DNA of 64,000 nucleotides from Desulfatibacillum aliphaticivorans DSM 15576 (GCF_000429905.1 NZ_KE386982.1:18305-82304); one strand, 5' to 3'. Positions 53,409 to 62,259 are shown, numbered from the stretch's first letter. The notes: a model not told the origin generated them from the sequence alone. Numbers and translations are program-made.

Positions 53409-54020
53409 TCAATCGCCCTTTCTTCTCTGAATCCCGTGCTTTTTCATCCAATTCGAAAGGTTTCTCACGCTGGTGCCCAACTGCTCTGCAATACTTTTCT
53501 TGGTGACGCCCAATCCCGCCAACTCACGGATCCACGCCTCATGCGCATCCAGCTTGGAGCGGCCCACGCCCTGGGGACGGCCCAACTTCTTGCCCTGGGC
53601 CTTGCGGGTCGCCAAAGCCGCCTTGGTGCGCTGGCTTATCAGATCCCGCTCGATCTCCGCAGCCATGGCGAACACCATGGCCACAATCTTGGATTGCATG
53701 GTGCCGTCCAGGGACCAATTCCCTTTTGCCGCATACACGCGGATCTCCCGCTCCACGCACAAAGCCAGGATCTCCATGATTTCCAGCATGGATCTCCCCA
53801 GGCGGGAAAGCTCCGCAGTCAGGAGGACGTCGCCGGTTTCAAGCCGCTCCACCAGTTCACCCAGCTTGCGTTTTTTCCAGCTCACTTTGCCTGATACCGA
53901 ATCTTCGATGAATTCCACCTGGCCCAGGGATTTCTCATTAGCCAGGTTCAGGATTTCCAGGCGTTGATTGTCTACGTCCTGGCGGTCCGTGGAGACCCTC
54001 AGATAGGCTATCGTTCGCAT
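53409..54020 (-). CDS. Serine recombinase / resolvase
   Basis: A 203-residue small serine recombinase. The catalytic serine is S10 in AYLRVSTDRQD; LSRLGRSMLEI and the long E helix (AMAAEIERDLISQRTKA) follow. A Tn3-resolvase-like helix-turn-helix is at the C terminus (GLGVTKKSIAEQLGTSVRNL). It may invert or resolve DNA within the element. The ATG at 54020 has GGAGG upstream. Having it as well as a tyrosine integrase suggests a composite element. Confidence 0.92.
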   Translation of the reverse strand: MRTIAYLRVSTDRQDVDNQRLEILNLANEKSLGQVEFIEDSVSGKVSWKKRKLGELVERLETGDVLLTAELSRLGRSMLEIMEILALCVEREIRVYAAKGNWSLDGTMQSKIVAMVFAMAAEIERDLISQRTKAALATRKAQGKKLGRPQGVGRSKLDAHEAWIRELAGLGVTKKSIAEQLGTSVRNLSNWMKKHGIQRRKGD

Positions 54021-54189
54021 ACGATTTCCTCCGTTAAAGGATGCATGAGCCGCCCCGCCTGCCATCCTGGGAGGGACTCGTTTTGGAGCGGCCCATGCTG
54101 CAACTTGCATTTCACACTGTAGGATTAAACACTGCTTCTTCTCACCTCTACCTGCTTATAGGCGGCACCCCCTTTCAAAAAACTTCCCA

Positions 54190-55239
54190 TCAGTCATGGA
54201 ACAAAGGCCTCCCATTGCCGGACCTCTCCAAAATCGCCCGGGCGCCTTCCAGCATCCAACAGAAAATGCCATCCCTCTCAGACTGGAGTTGCACGTCCAG
54301 GCCTTGATCCTGTGCATAAGGAGGCAGGCTGTTTTTAAACTCAACGCAAAGCATGGAGCCGCCAAGCCCGCCCTTTAAATCTTGGGGCTCCGGGGCTCTT
54401 TCGGCCTCGATGATGAACTTGGCGGTGTTCTTGAATTGAAAAGCGAAACGGCCTGGACTTTTCGCCAGCATGGAATCCCCGGCGATAAGCCGCCGGAACG
54501 CCACACGGGACAAACCATCCGACTCCAGCCCCATGCAAAAGCTCAGGTTCAGCAGCTTCCCGGGAAGCAGGGCCAATTTCTCCATTTCCGATAGTTCCTT
54601 CAGCCACACGCCGGCGACATTCCGCAAGCCCAGTACATGCACCAAAGCCCGGATCGCCGTGGACTTCCCGCTATCTTGCGGCCCATGAATAAGCAAAAAC
54701 TTGCCGGAGTGAACCATGGGGAGCAGGCACAGGCCGAAATATCGCTGCAGCAAGGTTACGGGACGCGGGGCGCCGTCAAAGGCTTCGACCAAAAACTGCA
54801 TCCACCGGGGACATTGGGCGCCCTTATCGTACCTTGCGGCAATTTGAACCCGGCTGTACGATCCTGAAAAGTGAGGCCTCAAAAGGCCTGTAGCGGCGTC
54901 CACGATGCCATTGCCGCAATTGACAAGGCGTGTAGAAGGATTCGGGTCCCAAGGATTCGGAGCAGCATCCACAATCACGGAAAGCTCTTCAAAAACGGCG
55001 TCCGTATACGCCCGTCCGCCGGCCTTGGACAAATCCGAGGCGATCTCATCAGCCATTACCAACCGGTCCACGTGAGCCCAGACTCCATGGCAGAATGTCC
55101 AGAACTCCATGCCGTCATAAATCAAAGGGTCAAAACGGCGCTTTAAAAATAGGGCCGCATGAACCGCAGGCGCCTTCCAACCGTCGCCGGAAACCTCCTG
55201 GGACGGCGACAATGCATTCTCCATCAATTCAGCTTGCAT
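54190..55239 (-). CDS. Third D5/SF3-type helicase
   Basis: A 349-residue protein with Walker A GPQDSGKST at 186-194, the D5-type lead-in (LVNCGNGIVDAATGLLRPH) and an SF3-like tail (EAERAPEPQD). It has neither primase nor zinc module. It is less similar to the other two helicases than they are to each other. ATG 55239 follows GGGGG. Confidence 0.78.
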   Translation of the reverse strand: MQAELMENALSPSQEVSGDGWKAPAVHAALFLKRRFDPLIYDGMEFWTFCHGVWAHVDRLVMADEIASDLSKAGGRAYTDAVFEELSVIVDAAPNPWDPNPSTRLVNCGNGIVDAATGLLRPHFSGSYSRVQIAARYDKGAQCPRWMQFLVEAFDGAPRPVTLLQRYFGLCLLPMVHSGKFLLIHGPQDSGKSTAIRALVHVLGLRNVAGVWLKELSEMEKLALLPGKLLNLSFCMGLESDGLSRVAFRRLIAGDSMLAKSPGRFAFQFKNTAKFIIEAERAPEPQDLKGGLGGSMLCVEFKNSLPPYAQDQGLDVQLQSERDGIFCWMLEGARAILERSGNGRPLFHD

Positions 55240-55278
55240 TTTCCCCCTTTATAGTGGCTTGCCCTGTTCGCAAATGCG

Positions 55279-55536
55279 TCAGATGAGGTCCGCATTGCTA
55301 CTTGACCCGTCAGGGCTGCCGGGAGGAGCCTGTGTGTTTCGCATTTTTTGCATCATTACATCCAAATCGGCCTGATTCCATGTCCTGGCGTTGGGCGATC
55401 CCGAGTAAGGAACGTCGTACTTCTTCGTCACCCTCTCGAATTTCTTCTTCTTCATGCAGCAATAAGCCATCGCTTCATCCGAGTTCATCCACGGCGTCTC
55501 AATAGTCCGTCCGCCCTCCAGGACAACTTGTTTCAT
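55279..55536 (-). CDS. Small DNA-binding-like protein
   Basis: An 85-residue protein. TPWMNSDEAMAYCCMKKKKF and NARTWNQADLDVMMQ fit a helix-turn-helix of the excisionase or DNA-binding-helper kind. A polar, disordered tail follows. Its start codon directly precedes the end of the DHH gene stop (TGAATG-type junction) with GGAGG, so the two are coupled. Confidence 0.6.
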   Translation of the reverse strand: MKQVVLEGGRTIETPWMNSDEAMAYCCMKKKKFERVTKKYDVPYSGSPNARTWNQADLDVMMQKMRNTQAPPGSPDGSSSNADLI

Positions 55537-56397
55537 TCATCCCTCCATGATCTGGGTCCAACCGGCCGCGCCCTTATGCCCGCCGCCGCCGCGAACCGAA
55601 GCAATCACGCTTACATCCTCCGTGTCGGAATAGACGGAGTGTGTGCGCACCAGTCGGCCGTCCTGCATTTCCTCCACGTAGCAATGGGCCACGTCGTACC
55701 CCATATCCAGGATGATCTGACCCAGGTCGCCCGAACCGGGATAGTTCACGCAAAGACAGGTTGTTCCGTCCAGATCCTCGCTCCGGCCAAGGCGCTTTGC
55801 CATGCCTTCCAGCATCACCATGCGGGACCGCCGGAAGCCTTCCCCTTCTACGACCATGCCGGAAATCATGTTCCAGGCCGACATTCCAGGCAGCAGGAGC
55901 CTGTCCCATATTTTCGCATCAGGATCATGCTCTTGGGCGATCAGGGACTCATAAAAATACCGGGTCATATCCCCCTGCTCGAAAGCCCAGATGTCCCGGT
56001 CCGCCACCAGAACAACGGCTTGCGGAGCGATCGATTCCGGGTTGCAGTATTCCCAGGTCAGGAGGCAGGCGGCTTTCTCTATGCTGCGAATACCGGCTAC
56101 ATGGGCAAACTGTTCGCCCATGGAGTCGAGCGCCGTCTTGTGGTGATCCACCCACGTAAAATACATGCCGGTTTCATGGATCATCTTCTCCATGCGATCC
56201 GAGTCCAGGGAGAAGTCCAGCATCCAGAGTTCGTCCACGTCCCGCGTGAAATCCTCGAAGATCTCCCACGGAACCGGGTCGCCGTATTGCATGGGAATGC
56301 AATCAACATCCAGATCCTTGGACAACTTGTGCCTTGCGGCTATGGCCGCCGCACACTTGCCGTCAGCGTCATCATGGTAGATAATTACCCTTTTCAC
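55537..56397 (-). CDS. DHH-family phosphoesterase
   Basis: A 286-residue protein with motifs of the DHH family: HDDADGKCAA (D9, D10, D12), D61, DHH at 84-86 (TWVDHHKTA) and the C-terminal GGGGHKGAAG of DHHA1. Known members cut nano-RNA, cyclic dinucleotides or act as RecJ-like nucleases; the short size fits NrnB or cyclic-dinucleotide phosphodiesterases. In a phage-like element it might counter nucleotide-signal defence or serve in replication. GTG start at 56397 follows AGGAGG. Confidence 0.88.
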   Translation of the reverse strand: MKRVIIYHDDADGKCAAAIAARHKLSKDLDVDCIPMQYGDPVPWEIFEDFTRDVDELWMLDFSLDSDRMEKMIHETGMYFTWVDHHKTALDSMGEQFAHVAGIRSIEKAACLLTWEYCNPESIAPQAVVLVADRDIWAFEQGDMTRYFYESLIAQEHDPDAKIWDRLLLPGMSAWNMISGMVVEGEGFRRSRMVMLEGMAKRLGRSEDLDGTTCLCVNYPGSGDLGQIILDMGYDVAHCYVEEMQDGRLVRTHSVYSDTEDVSVIASVRGGGGHKGAAGWTQIMEG

Positions 56398-56533
56398 GAT
56401 TCCTCCTAACCTCTCTTCGAATCAGCCAGAACGCCCAGGCTGCAAACGCCAGGATCGATTCCGGCAAATGAGAGCTGATAAATAGTCCCACGGCTTCCGT
56501 CACTGCACACGCCGCACCCGGTTCCATTGCCAT
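56372..56533 (-). CDS. Tiny membrane protein
   Basis: A 53-residue protein with one hydrophobic helix (ESILAFAAWAFWLI) and a basic tail. Its 3-prime end overlaps the DHH gene by 26 nt. The ATG at 56533 follows AAGGGCGG. It could be holin-like or a regulator; no family is recognised. Confidence 0.5.
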   Translation of the reverse strand: MAMEPGAACAVTEAVGLFISSHLPESILAFAAWAFWLIRREVRRNREKGNYLP

Positions 56534-56558
56534 ATTTCCGCCCTTATCCGTCATTTCC

Positions 56559-56652
56559 GTAGGGGCAGGATTCCCCTGCCTTGCAGTTGCGAGGTTCCCT
56601 CGCCTTTTAAAAGTTTTTGCGGAGCTTTTTCCAAAAAGCGACCCGCCGGAGA
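56559..56652. repeat. Intergenic repeats within the element
   Basis: A GGGGCAGG/CCTGCC hairpin, one unit of the 22-nt palindromic family (56583-56604) and a diverged AAAAGTTTTTGCGGAGC block related to the repeats at 15.5 and 25.8 kb. They show that chromosome-type repeats have entered the element. Confidence 0.55.
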
Positions 56653-56761
56653 CATGTCCTTAAAAACAATGACGGCCCAGGGCCTGGGACGGAACGCCGG
56701 TATGCGGGACGGCGCGGTCGAACCTGGCTTTTTGACTCACCCAGGCGGGCCGAAGCCGCCG

Positions 56762-57223
56762 TCATTTGTTCTCAACGCTTTCCAGATAAAAACGCACCTG
56801 GACTACCGTTTTTTCCAGGTCGTCGAGTTGGGCGAGGATTTGCTCCGCCTCGTTGCCGTCCAGCTTCTTGTCATCCAGGGCCTTGGCGGTTTCATCCATG
56901 ACGCCCGAAAAATTAAAGGCCAATTGCGCCGTAAACTTCATAAGGTCCACCGGATCTCCCGGCTCTCCGGTGGGGCGCAGAAACGCCACCCTCCCAAGCA
57001 GATCCTCGATCCAATCCAGGGCGCGAAAATCTCTTGTCACCTGAACGATCCGGACAAAGGTCTCCAAGCCCAGTTTGGCTTCACCCTGTCCGGAAATTTC
57101 GTTCCGGAGCGTGGAGTATTTCTTGTTCACCAGGGGCGCCACGGCCTTGGTTCCAGGGATACCCACAATCACGTTGACCTTTTCCATCAACTCTTCAAAA
57201 TCAGGCATGGGAACTTGCTCCAT
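56762..57223 (-). CDS. Phage regulatory CII-like protein
   Basis: A 153-residue protein of the CII family PF06892 found in P2-like and related phages. APLVNKKYSTLRNEI is the family segment for DNA binding. It would help choose between lysogeny and growth. It lies downstream of the BRO-N gene in the leftward early operon. GAGGGGAG precedes the ATG at 57223. Confidence 0.75.
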   Translation of the reverse strand: MEQVPMPDFEELMEKVNVIVGIPGTKAVAPLVNKKYSTLRNEISGQGEAKLGLETFVRIVQVTRDFRALDWIEDLLGRVAFLRPTGEPGDPVDLMKFTAQLAFNFSGVMDETAKALDDKKLDGNEAEQILAQLDDLEKTVVQVRFYLESVENK

Positions 57224-57258
57224 GTTTCTCCCCTCTTCCTCGTTATTGACTATTGCGA

Positions 57259-58017
57259 CTACTCCCTCTTAAGTCCCAAACCCTTGACGGCGCGGTATCT
57301 GCCGTCCGGCCCGTTAGGGCGCCAAAAGCTCACTCCGTCCAGCGCGCTGATTTCCTTGAAAAAATTTATCAATCCCAAAGGTTGAATGGATAAATTACGG
57401 CAAAAAGCCAGATACGCCTCATAAAGCTCCTTGCGCGGAACGGAAGCCTCGGATTCCAAAAAGCAACATGAATCCAAAAACTCCCTGACCCCGCCCTGGA
57501 TGGACTGCCCTCCCCCCACCAGACGGCACAAATCTCCGTAGGTTTTCCAGATCCTGGGCAAGGCTTCCGGGTTGGTGCAGACCATCCGTTGGGCCATTTC
57601 CAATAATTTGATGCGTTGACTGGGTTTTAAACCGGCTTGATAAACAAGGATGGCGTTATGATCTTCATCAGGATTGGATATTTCGTAGGAGCCTGTTCTT
57701 CTAAGCTCCGGAAGAACTTCATGCGTCACCCACCGCTTGAACGCCTTGGCCGCCTTCTTGCGGGATCGAAAAATCAGGGAATACACACCCGGCTCATTGA
57801 TGATGTTTACGTTTGGATTGCCGCCATTTCGGGAGGTACTATCATTAATACTGATAGTACTCCGCTCGTCGTCATCCAACCCGCTTAGCGCCTGGGGAGT
57901 ATTCTTAATCTCCAGAATCCTGCAAACGTCCGCAGCCACCCACCAGGGGGTTCCATCATCGTCCATCACAACCCGGACGCGGACGCCTTGATAATCGAAG
58001 TTCACCAGTTCATTCAT
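57259..58017 (-). CDS. BRO-N domain anti-repressor-like protein
   Basis: A 252-residue protein. Residues 1-110 are a BRO-N domain (WWVAADVCRILEIKNTPQAL, INEPGVYSLIFRSRKKAAK, FKRWVTHEVLPELRRTG). The C-terminal part is a DNA-binding-like domain with PRKELYEAYLAFCRNLSIQ, like that of phage primase-associated or anti-repressor proteins. It may lift repression. The ATG at 58017 follows GGGGAG. Confidence 0.85.
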   Translation of the reverse strand: MNELVNFDYQGVRVRVVMDDDGTPWWVAADVCRILEIKNTPQALSGLDDDERSTISINDSTSRNGGNPNVNIINEPGVYSLIFRSRKKAAKAFKRWVTHEVLPELRRTGSYEISNPDEDHNAILVYQAGLKPSQRIKLLEMAQRMVCTNPEALPRIWKTYGDLCRLVGGGQSIQGGVREFLDSCCFLESEASVPRKELYEAYLAFCRNLSIQPLGLINFFKEISALDGVSFWRPNGPDGRYRAVKGLGLKRE

Positions 58018-58073
58018 CCAACTCCCCTTCGCTTTAGAAACATTCCCGTGTCTTCTTATTGTCTTGCCGGTTT

Positions 58074-58322
58074 TCAGGCCGTATTCTCTTTTGAAGATGG
58101 GCAAGGTTTGGAAAGGGCCGCTTTTAGATCTTCCGGAGGCCCGAACATCCACAGGATTGCGGAAACCTGCAGCCCAAGAGCCTCGAATGACAGATTTTCC
58201 AATTCTTTAGCCCTGGATTTTGTTATTCCCTTGTGCCCATTAACAACATCCGACAGGTAATTGGCGGACATTTGGCTATGCTTTGCCAATTTTTTTAGTA
58301 CCCCGTATTTTATTCGCTTCAT
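58074..58322 (-). CDS. Cro-like repressor
   Basis: An 82-residue helix-turn-helix protein of the Cro/CI family (KLAKHSQMSANYLSDVVNGH). It is divergent from the CI-like gene across a region with repeated operator-like sites, the classic lysogeny switch. The ATG at 58322 lies 6 nt after GAGG. Confidence 0.8.
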   Translation of the reverse strand: MKRIKYGVLKKLAKHSQMSANYLSDVVNGHKGITKSRAKELENLSFEALGLQVSAILWMFGPPEDLKAALSKPCPSSKENTA

Positions 58323-58328
58323 TTTCAC

Positions 58329-58443
58329 CCTCTGACTGAGTGTTTTTACTCATTTAAAAGGGTGTATTTTAATAAGTCAAGAAAAAAACACCATTTATTT
58401 TGAGTATAGACTTTAAAAACACCCCATGATAGAGTGATTTCCA
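58329..58443. promoter_or_regulatory. Switch region with repeated operator sites
   Basis: Four copies of a GGTGTTTTTAA-like motif lie between the divergent genes: 58338-58349 and 58360-58372 on the plus strand, 58382-58394 and 58412-58424 on the minus strand. The two orientations face each other like operators OR and OL. AT-rich spacers could hold both promoters. Confidence 0.6.
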
Positions 58444-59001
58444 ATGAAACCACTTGATATATTTCACAATTACTTTCGTGTGGCGTTGAGGGCTAAGCTC
58501 AAGGAGCAGGGCTGGGGTTCCCAAGGAAAACTTGCGGATGAAACCAGGATTGGCCGGAACGCTTTAAACGATTACCTTCGCGGAGCGAGAAATATTTCGG
58601 AAGACCGCAAAGAACGTATTGTCAAAGTTTTGGGCGCCACCTACGAGGAGATGATTGCAGAAGGAAGAAAGATTCTCTTAAAAGAGGGAGAGCCGGCGGA
58701 TCTTTATCCGACTGAAGATGCACCCAGCGGCGAAGTGGTTCCATTTACGGAAACAATTGCACACCCTTCATTCCAGCAAGCCTGTCAGGATTTGAAAACC
58801 ATTTTCGAGTCCGGCAACGCCAACCTTATCTCGGCAATCAGCGCAAACCTCTCCGAGCTTTCCGCGTCAGCCGGCAGCAAAGCAGAATTGGACCAGCTAA
58901 AAGCAGAGACGGAAGACCTTAAAAAACGTTTAGAGAAGCTGGAGCAAAACGAGCCCGGCCCCGCGGAAGAGGATATGGCAGCGGCCAGCGGGGCGGAATA
59001 A
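58444..59001 (+). CDS. CI-like repressor
   Basis: A 185-residue protein with an N-terminal XRE helix-turn-helix (GKLADETRIGRNALNDYLRG) and a C-terminal coiled coil (about residues 135-165, LDQLKAETEDLKKRLEKLEQ) for multimer formation. There is no LexA-like peptidase domain, so release would need an anti-repressor such as the BRO-N protein. It is the only early gene on the plus strand. Confidence 0.8.
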   Translation: MKPLDIFHNYFRVALRAKLKEQGWGSQGKLADETRIGRNALNDYLRGARNISEDRKERIVKVLGATYEEMIAEGRKILLKEGEPADLYPTEDAPSGEVVPFTETIAHPSFQQACQDLKTIFESGNANLISAISANLSELSASAGSKAELDQLKAETEDLKKRLEKLEQNEPGPAEEDMAAASGAE

Positions 59002-59042
59002 CCGGGCTGTCGGCGTCAATTGCGCGCCGGGACAACTGCTGT

Positions 59043-59351
59043 GTGGGGCGGCTGGATGTTTCGGGCAAAATTCTGGATCTTTCTTACCCTCCTGGCTATC
59101 AAGGCATTGCACCTGCAAAAAAATTGATTGGGTTGAACATTGCGGAAGTGTTTCCGCATTTTCACGAGGTGGAGTCCTGCCTTCGAGCTGTTGATGCTGT
59201 CATCCGGTATAAGCGCGCCTTGGTCCACACCCATGCGGTGGCCTTTGGATCCCGCCGTGGCTTGCGCCAAGCCCGCATCCTTCCTCTATCCGACACCGAA
59301 GTCGTCTTCTTCCAATCCCATTGGAACAACTCCCGGGATTGGACCGTTTAA
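59043..59351 (+). CDS. Possible PAS-like sensor fragment
   Basis: A 102-residue frame starting with GTG or a nearby codon. VSGKILDLSYPPG, KKLIGLNIAEVFPHF, VHTHAVAFG and LPLSDTEVVFFQS resemble a PAS domain with its usual order of strands and helices. No output domain follows. It may be a truncated or independent sensor domain; the ribosome site is weak. Confidence 0.4.
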   Translation: MGRLDVSGKILDLSYPPGYQGIAPAKKLIGLNIAEVFPHFHEVESCLRAVDAVIRYKRALVHTHAVAFGSRRGLRQARILPLSDTEVVFFQSHWNNSRDWTV

Positions 59352-59472
59352 CTAAATGCCTTGAACTAAAATTTTCTTGGTGCTATTTCCAAATTCATGA
59401 GTTTTACATGTTAACTTTTTCAGTAGTTAGACAATGTCTGTGCTAATAAAGAACTTGTTCCAGGAGGGGAAA

Positions 59473-60711
59473 ATGTCATACTTTGGAAAGATCGTATGCG
59501 TAGCCATCTTAATCACAGTTATGCTTGGGCTGTTCGGTTGCGCTTCTATTGAATACAAACAAGGATACCAGAACAGGGAATTCTATTCCGAGCGGTTTAA
59601 TGTAAACGTCCTTATATCCAATGGCTTTAGAATTATCAGCACGGCTGCTACAGGAAGCAACAAGTTGGACGAAGCATACATTTTCAGGAAGGATCTCGCG
59701 TTGGGAGAAAACTCCAATGCAATCATTATCCTTTTTTGCGACACCCTTTCACAAAGCCGCTCCAGGACAGGCAAATGGTATCTCGGCTCAAACCCATTGC
59801 TGTTTGACGACCGTCCTGTCATTGACCACGGACAGACGAAGTTCCAGAATCGCGACTATTACTATGCCGTTAAGTTTTACAATGTCATTGAAAAAGGCTC
59901 ATGGCTGGATAAGGCATTCTCACAAGACGCCGACCGCCATTCGACAATGTGTATTTCAAAAGAGTACAGGCGGCTAATTAGCGGACAATACTACTTTACT
60001 ATCCTGTATGCGGAAAATCTTGACGGCGGCCACGCGCCGGATGGCCTTTCCTGGAGTAATCCTAACCTCCTAACCGCTGAACAACTCTCTTTTGTCGCCG
60101 ACTTCGTTAAGCGTGCTAATGAATCTTTTGAGGTCTTGGAATACAATAGCCATCCACACCAAAAGAGCATCGTCTCCGCCCGGGAGTCGCTAAAGGAAGT
60201 CAAGCCTGATAGTGTGGAGGAAGGCAGCTTGACGTCTTCCTTTTACGGCAGGGTTTATACCAACTCAGAAAAAGGCTTCCAAATCACCTTGCCTCAAGGC
60301 TCAAAAACCACTGATGAGATTGAAAAGGCTGACATACTGTCCTTCATTTCCAAGGATGTCTACTTCAATGTAAACGCCTGGCATCAGCCGGAAGGGTTGG
60401 CTGACTTCGACACAACATCCCTTTTCGATAAGCTGCTCTGCCTAATAGTTGACCCGGCGCTTGAATTAACGGTCTTGACCAGCGAGGAAGCCCGCTTCTG
60501 CGAAAGAAATGCTCGCATTCTCACCTATAAGGCATCCTTGCCAAGACACCCCTGCACCTTTGGAAAGTGCTATATCTTGTCTAATGGAAGCCACTTATTT
60601 CTTCTGGACTTCATGGTTAAAGACACCTATTGCATGCCTGCCAGGGAACAGTTCAAGCAAAAGGAAGTGTATGCGGATGAGGTTTTGGAGTCCTTCCTAT
60701 TCATAGATTGA
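59473..60711 (+). CDS. Lipoprotein of unknown function, lysogenic cargo candidate
   Basis: A 412-residue protein with a lipoprotein signal: basic start, hydrophobic core, lipobox LFGCAS with the cysteine at about residue 23. The rest consists of mixed alpha/beta segments with two similar halves not excluded; no family is recognised. It is more AT-rich than the flanking genes, has its own GGAGGGG site at ATG 59473 and sits on the plus strand between leftward gene blocks, the place of phage cargo (moron) genes. It may change the host envelope. Confidence 0.72.
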   Translation: MSYFGKIVCVAILITVMLGLFGCASIEYKQGYQNREFYSERFNVNVLISNGFRIISTAATGSNKLDEAYIFRKDLALGENSNAIIILFCDTLSQSRSRTGKWYLGSNPLLFDDRPVIDHGQTKFQNRDYYYAVKFYNVIEKGSWLDKAFSQDADRHSTMCISKEYRRLISGQYYFTILYAENLDGGHAPDGLSWSNPNLLTAEQLSFVADFVKRANESFEVLEYNSHPHQKSIVSARESLKEVKPDSVEEGSLTSSFYGRVYTNSEKGFQITLPQGSKTTDEIEKADILSFISKDVYFNVNAWHQPEGLADFDTTSLFDKLLCLIVDPALELTVLTSEEARFCERNARILTYKASLPRHPCTFGKCYILSNGSHLFLLDFMVKDTYCMPAREQFKQKEVYADEVLESFLFID

Positions 60712-60728
60712 GCCCCAAAGCCCCACAC

Positions 60729-61292
60729 CTATCCCTTGAACTTCCTGGGCCTGCCTGAAAACCACCAGACGATGACGGTCGTCACGGTGAACACCGCCGT
60801 GGTGACCGTATATTCGAACACCTGCCAGAACAGCTCGGGTTTTTGCTCCAGCAGCACGTCCAGGGGGATGATGTCCAGAAACTCCCAGACCAGCCAGAAC
60901 AGCATTAATGCCCCGGCGTAGGACAGGTTGGGCCGGACCGTAGCCCGGTAGAAATCCGCCAGGATCAGCAGCCAGGCGGCAAAAGATCCGGACTTGATTG
61001 CAATCCCACTGGAATAGGTGGCCTTGTCCGCCGCGAAGGAAGCCTCCATGGCCTGGTTCTCGGAAACCTCCACTCTGGCCGCAGCCTCAATGTTGGCCAG
61101 CCTGGATCTGCTTTCGATCTCCATGGCCAGAATCTCCCGTTCCCGGTCCATCATCTTTTCTTCGTGCTCGTAGTCCAGGCGCTTTTTCTTGAGGTCCAGC
61201 CAGCCGGACGCCAGGCTGCCCAGGATCCCCGTTACCGCGCCCATGGCTGAAGAACCTATAATCTTACCCAGCAGTCCCAGAATAATGCTCAT
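60729..61292 (-). CDS. Phage holin-like membrane protein
   Basis: A 187-residue protein. A glycine-rich N-terminal hydrophobic segment is followed by a charged coiled-coil part (residues 30-80) and three hydrophobic helices (AWLLILADFYRATVRP, ALMLFWLVWEFL, AVFTVTTVIVWWF). The layout fits holin-like proteins of phages and gene-transfer agents. It is the last gene of the leftward lysis block. Confidence 0.6.
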   Translation of the reverse strand: MSIILGLLGKIIGSSAMGAVTGILGSLASGWLDLKKKRLDYEHEEKMMDREREILAMEIESRSRLANIEAAARVEVSENQAMEASFAADKATYSSGIAIKSGSFAAWLLILADFYRATVRPNLSYAGALMLFWLVWEFLDIIPLDVLLEQKPELFWQVFEYTVTTAVFTVTTVIVWWFSGRPRKFKG

Positions 61293-61398
61293 GTCATCCT
61301 CCTTGATTACCCCCCATTCTAAAGTTTTTTGGGAAGGGGTCTGGGGAGATACTTTTTTTCAAAAAAGGGTTTCCCCGGAAAATTTCTTTCTTCGCCCT

Positions 61399-61842
61399 TT
61401 ATTCTTCTTCTGGTAGTTCCGTTGCCCACACAATCTCCAGGCTGAACGGTTTTTTCTCCATGTGATTCACAAAACGCCGCACCGTTGGCCTGGACACAAG
61501 CACCGCGTCCTGTCCGTCCAGTTGTCCGTGCCGATCCCCCAGGAGGATGCACCCCTCGGAATGGGATTTGTAGCCCAGGGATTCGTCTCCGGCCACGTTG
61601 CCGGAGTGGAACAACACCCAGGACCGGCCCGGAACGTCCTTGATCCAGTAAAAATGCTTTTGAAACCGGTTCGACCAATGCAGCTCACACTGGTATTCTC
61701 CGGGAGGGATGCAGGATATGTTGGGCCGATTGTCCCGCCACGGCAGTTCCAGGGTCTTGCATGCAAAGCCCGCGGTTTCCAAAACGCCCAGGGTTCCCTG
61801 ATCGCCGGTCCGGAACCTGGTGATTTTCACATCAGCCGCCAT
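61399..61842 (-). CDS. DUF5675 protein
   Basis: A 147-residue protein of the DUF5675 family, recognised by the N-terminal GDQGTLGVLETAGFACKTLE, the IPPGEYQCELH and VLFHSGNVAGDESLGY blocks and the central SEGCILLGDR. The family is common in phages and may be related to cell-wall active or YkuD-like proteins; the Ser-Glu-Gly-Cys motif could be catalytic. It overlaps the upstream gene by 11 nt. Confidence 0.8.
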   Translation of the reverse strand: MAADVKITRFRTGDQGTLGVLETAGFACKTLELPWRDNRPNISCIPPGEYQCELHWSNRFQKHFYWIKDVPGRSWVLFHSGNVAGDESLGYKSHSEGCILLGDRHGQLDGQDAVLVSRPTVRRFVNHMEKKPFSLEIVWATELPEEE

Positions 61843-62242
61843 TTTTCCCTCCCTGCATCCTGATGGAAGCGTCCCGGCTCCCGTTTCTTTGCCCTTTTAA
61901 AAAGGAGACGTCCTTTTCCACGGCGTCGGTTTTTTGAAACAAGGTCCTGGCAATCTCTTTTCCGACAAAACGATCCGCCAGGCTTTCGCGGCATGCGGAC
62001 TGGCTTTTTTGAATCTCTGCAATCTTGACGTCCATGGATTTCAGGGTTTCGTTGATCTTGTCCAGTTCGGGGCTCAGTCCGGATGCCGGCGCCGGCTTTT
62101 CTTTCGGCTCCTTTTTCGAGAGCTTTTTAAACGCCCATGCCATGGCCTGAACCAGAAGCTGTTTGGGAACCTCCAAAGCCAGCAAGAGGATGAACAAAAC
62201 GACCAAAGCCTGCACGTTGTTGTTTTGAGCAAGAGCCTCCAT
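61832..62242 (-). CDS. Single-helix membrane protein with coiled coil
   Basis: A 136-residue protein with one N-terminal hydrophobic helix (ALVVLFILLLALEVPKQLL), a Pro/Lys-rich linker and a coiled coil (INETLKSMDVKIAEIQKSQ). It resembles phage spanin or holin-helper proteins in layout, but no family is recognised. Coupled to the DUF5675 gene. Confidence 0.6.
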   Translation of the reverse strand: MEALAQNNNVQALVVLFILLLALEVPKQLLVQAMAWAFKKLSKKEPKEKPAPASGLSPELDKINETLKSMDVKIAEIQKSQSACRESLADRFVGKEIARTLFQKTDAVEKDVSFLKGQRNGSRDASIRMQGGKNGG

Positions 62243-62259
62243 ATTGAAAAACCTTTCGT

